Shown here: piece after piece, positions 13,786 through 15,833 of the stretch
Layout of the letters: each line of letters starts with the position of its first letter
Position numbering within the stretch: position 1 is the stretch's first letter
NCBI GenBank assembly: GCA_964483405.1
Contig: CAZABC010000046.1
Location: 1-15,833, forward strand
DNA: 15,833 bases
Source of the DNA: CAZABC01 sp964483405
GTDB lineage: Bacteria > Chloroflexota > Limnocylindria > Limnocylindrales > CSP1-4
Direction of reading: 5' to 3'
Translations under genes and position numbers: made by a program
The notes under the pieces: generated by a model
The model's database searches: none
Told to the model about the DNA's origin: nothing
The model's input: only the letters and a program-made list of their open reading frames with translations

Positions 13786-13854
13786 CGGGGCACCTCCGGG
13801 GTCATCGTAGCGAGCCGCGCCAGCGCCGCGTGCGCCCGAGCGGCGGGTCCGCCG

Positions 13855-13860
13855 TACACT
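13855..13860 (+). promoter_or_regulatory. Candidate -10 box for leaderless transcription
   Basis: TACACT ends 7 nt before the GTG at 13868. There is no Shine-Dalgarno in between. In high-GC bacteria a TANNNT box at this distance commonly places +1 on the first base of the start codon. No clear -35 was found. Confidence 0.45.
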
Positions 13861-13867
13861 CGGCCGC

Positions 13868-14719
13868 GTGGCACCGCAGTCGATCGGCCAGAACCTCGCG
13901 TTCATCAACTGGAGCGTGCTCGTCGCGCTCGCCGTCGGCTGCTTCGGCGCCGTCGTCCTGACCCGCTTCCGGGCTGAGCCGACGCGCGGCTTCATGGTCT
14001 TCACGGCGGCCTGCGCGGCCGCCTTCGGCGGGCTCGCCTGGCTCTCGGACGGCGCGCTCCCGGCGACGATCGTCGACTCGCCGGTCGTCGTGGACCCGAC
14101 CTGGGAGGCGCCCCGTCGGGCCGCCATCGCGCTGTTCACGGTCCTCGCCGTGACGATGACGGTCTTCCTTGCCCGCCGGCGGCGGGGCCTGCCGGTCGCG
14201 ATCGCGGGGCTCGTCGTCGGGCTCGCCGTGCTCGTGCTGGGCGCGCTCAGCTGGGGCGGCTCGCCCGAGGGCTGGGTAACGTTCCTCGTCCAGCACCTGC
14301 TCCTCGCGGCCGCGACCGGCGGCGTCTTCGGGGCGATGGTCCTCGGCCACTGGTACCTCGTCACGCCCAAGCTCGCCGAGGACCCGCTCGTCCTCGTGAG
14401 CCGGACGCTGCTCGGGCTGATGGCCGGGCTGCTCGCGTTCTTCGTCGTCGCGGCCGGGCTCGGGCTCGGCGTCCCGGGCTCGGACCCGGGTGGTGATGGG
14501 CCGTTCGCGGTCCTGTTCGGGCCGTGGGCGCTCTTCGCCTGGCTCTACCTCGTCGTCGGCTTGCTGTTCCCGCTCGTCGTGTCGTGGATGGCGCTCCAGA
14601 CCGCCAAGACGCGGTCGATGGAATCGGCGACGGGCCTGCTGTACATCAACGTCGGCACGGTCACGGCCGGCACGATCGTCGCGGCAGGCGTCTTCTTCGG
14701 CGCCGGGCTGTTCATCTGA
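13868..14719 (+). CDS. Eight-helix integral membrane protein of unknown function
   Basis: 283 aa, GTG 13868, with no Shine-Dalgarno but a -10-like box 7 nt upstream. About eight membrane helices are visible (14-32, 41-59, 84-101, then five more), with a short Arg-rich loop (ARRRRGLP) after the third. Polar residues sit inside the helices: QHLLLAAATGG, and GHWYLVTPKL, a block I associate only loosely with uncharacterised membrane proteins. The His pair could bind a cofactor. I do not recognise the family. The downstream methyltransferase gene starts 7 nt after its stop, so the two are probably co-transcribed. Confidence 0.85.
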   Translation: MAPQSIGQNLAFINWSVLVALAVGCFGAVVLTRFRAEPTRGFMVFTAACAAAFGGLAWLSDGALPATIVDSPVVVDPTWEAPRRAAIALFTVLAVTMTVFLARRRRGLPVAIAGLVVGLAVLVLGALSWGGSPEGWVTFLVQHLLLAAATGGVFGAMVLGHWYLVTPKLAEDPLVLVSRTLLGLMAGLLAFFVVAAGLGLGVPGSDPGGDGPFAVLFGPWALFAWLYLVVGLLFPLVVSWMALQTAKTRSMESATGLLYINVGTVTAGTIVAAGVFFGAGLFI

Positions 14720-14726
14720 GGCAGGC

Positions 14727-15455
14727 ATGGGCAAGTCGCACGCGGACTGGTTCCCCGACGAGACGGATCTCGACTGGATCGAGTCGCTCGGCGGCGACGT
14801 CCACCCGGCGCTCGCCGCGATCGAGGCCGACGCGCAGCCGGACGCCGAGGGCCAGCCGCACGGCGTGCCGATCGTCGACCGGGCGAGCGGCCGGGTCCTC
14901 GCGGCGCTCGCGGCGGACCGCCGGCGGATCGTCGAGATCGGGACGGCGATCGGCTACTCGACGCTCTGGATGGCGCTCGCCCAGCCGGCCGACGGGACGA
15001 TCGTGACGGTCGATCCCGACGCGGGGCGGACGGCACGTGCCCGCGGCCACTGGCGCGAGGCCGGCATCGCCGACGAGCGGATCGTCGTGATCAACGCCGC
15101 CGCGCTGGTCGCCCTCGGGGCGCCAGGTCCCGCGGCCGTCCCCGACCCGCGGCTCGACGGCCCGTTCGACCTCGCCTTCATCGACGCGGTCAAGGAGGAG
15201 TACCTCGCCTATCTCGAGGCGCTCGTCCCGCGGCTCGCGGCGGGCGCCCTCGTCGTCGCCGACAACGTCCTCTGGTCCGGCCGGACGTCCGGCTCGCGAC
15301 CGGGCGGCGACGGCGACCCGCGGACCGAGGGGCTACGGGTCTTCTGCGCCACGGTCATCGCCGACCCGCGGTTCGTCGGGACGATCCTGCCGGTCGGCGA
15401 CGGGCTGCTCGTGGCGACCTTCCGCGGCACCGACCGCGCCGGTGGCGGCCGATGA
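14727..15455 (+). CDS. SAM-dependent O-methyltransferase-like protein (family 3 / catechol type)
   Basis: 242 aa, ATG 14727, 7 nt after the previous stop, with GAGG at the junction. The Rossmann-type motif I VEIGTAIGYSTLWMA (from Val69) binds the SAM methionine/ribose region. TVDPD (94-98) is the acidic end of strand 2. FDLAFIDAVKEEY (147-159) contains the family Asp153, and VADNVLWSG (177-185) carries the Asp-Asn pair. In cation-dependent O-methyltransferases Asp153, Asp179 and Asn180 would coordinate Mg2+. The usual length is about 215-225, so this version is slightly long at both ends. The substrate is not deducible. Its stop overlaps the next start in an ATGA arrangement, which suggests translational coupling with the MoaD-like gene. 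Confidence 0.9.
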   Translation: MGKSHADWFPDETDLDWIESLGGDVHPALAAIEADAQPDAEGQPHGVPIVDRASGRVLAALAADRRRIVEIGTAIGYSTLWMALAQPADGTIVTVDPDAGRTARARGHWREAGIADERIVVINAAALVALGAPGPAAVPDPRLDGPFDLAFIDAVKEEYLAYLEALVPRLAAGALVVADNVLWSGRTSGSRPGGDGDPRTEGLRVFCATVIADPRFVGTILPVGDGLLVATFRGTDRAGGGR

Positions 15456-15833
15456 CGGGTGCGGCCGATCCCCCCGCCGACCCCGTGGTCCATGTCCGGG
15501 TCCGGCTCTTCGCCGTCATGCGAGAGAAGGCGGGGACGCGCGAGGTGCTCGTTGACCTCCCGGCCGGCGCGACGATCGAGGACGCCTGGGCGGCCGTCGC
15601 AGCGCTGCATCCGGCGCTGGCGCCGGGTCGGCCGTCGCTTCGTTTCGCGCTGAACGGAGCCTACGCCGATCCCGCGGCGCCGCTCGCCGACGGCGACGAG
15701 ATCGCCTGCATCCCGCCGGTCAGCGGCGGCGCCGATGCGGCGGCACCCGGCGACCCGCTCGGGCTGGACGGCCCGGTGGGGCCCGCCGACCCAGCGGCTA
15801 CCGGCGACCCACCCGCCACCGACGACCCACCCG
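15452..15833 (+). CDS. MoaD-like molybdopterin synthase subunit, partial; probable MoaD-MoaE fusion
   Basis: 127 codons to the right edge with no stop. ATG 15452 overlaps the preceding stop (ATGA). Residues 13-93 are a beta-grasp MoaD/ThiS domain: VRVRLFAVMREKAGTREV, a FALNG strand and ADGDEIACIPPVSGG. In ordinary MoaD the Gly-Gly (92-93 here) is the C-terminus, where sulfur is carried as a thiocarboxylate. Here it is followed by an Ala/Asp/Pro-rich stretch of more than 34 residues still open at the edge, which looks like an interdomain linker. The likely continuation is MoaE, as in the mycobacterial fusion MoaX. In that case cleavage after Gly93 would be needed to expose the active terminus. 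Role: molybdenum cofactor synthesis in the cytoplasm. Confidence 0.85.
   Translation, partial: MTGAADPPADPVVHVRVRLFAVMREKAGTREVLVDLPAGATIEDAWAAVAALHPALAPGRPSLRFALNGAYADPAAPLADGDEIACIPPVSGGADAAAPGDPLGLDGPVGPADPAATGDPPATDDPP

Overview
This is a high-GC window with strongly G/C-biased third codon positions, GTG and TTG starts, and secreted proteins carrying Ser/Pro-rich linkers. That style fits Chloroflexota (for example a Limnocylindria-like lineage) or a high-GC actinobacterium. No marker gene here settles the taxonomy, so the assignment is inference. There are no rRNA, tRNA, CRISPR or insertion sequences. All proteins except one cut by the right edge appear intact.

Layout. 1-472 has no convincing gene. 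473-3139 (+) encodes a large secreted multidomain surface-type protein (called A here). 3214-3900 (+) is a small lipoprotein (B) that is a stand-alone relative of A's C-terminal domain. 3927-5525 (-) is a membrane-anchored zinc-metalloprotease-like protein with a Ser-Pro linker. Its 5' leader (about 5532-5625, - strand) contains a clear type I cyclic-di-GMP (GEMM-I) riboswitch. 5985-7490 (+) is a thioredoxin-fold domain fused to a CcdA/DsbD-type membrane domain. 7512-8330, 8551-9033 and 9066-9434 (all -) are a lipoprotein, a YbgC-like thioesterase and a four-helix membrane protein. 9741-9989 (+) is a possible small membrane protein, and 10085-10483 (-) a small secreted protein. 10827-12974 (+) is protein C, a second large secreted protein with the same architecture as A. 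13057-13785 (-) is a UPF0173-type metallo-beta-lactamase-fold hydrolase. 13868-15833 (+) is a tight three-gene run: an eight-helix membrane protein, an O-methyltransferase-like enzyme, and a MoaD-like protein that runs off the window and looks like the start of a MoaD-MoaE fusion.

The most interesting reading is a possible surface-remodelling locus. Two paralogous Ig-like adhesin candidates (A and C) and a lipoprotein with a matching terminal domain (B) surround a secreted protease whose translation is probably gated by c-di-GMP. Clostridioides difficile uses a c-di-GMP-I riboswitch to control the secreted zinc protease PPEP-1, which releases surface adhesins. The parallel here is structural and positional only; nothing in the sequence proves that the protease cuts A or C. 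The neighbouring thiol-redox fusion could service the cysteine-containing exported proteins, which is also inference. The right end (13-15.8 kb) looks like ordinary metabolic genes, including molybdenum cofactor synthesis.
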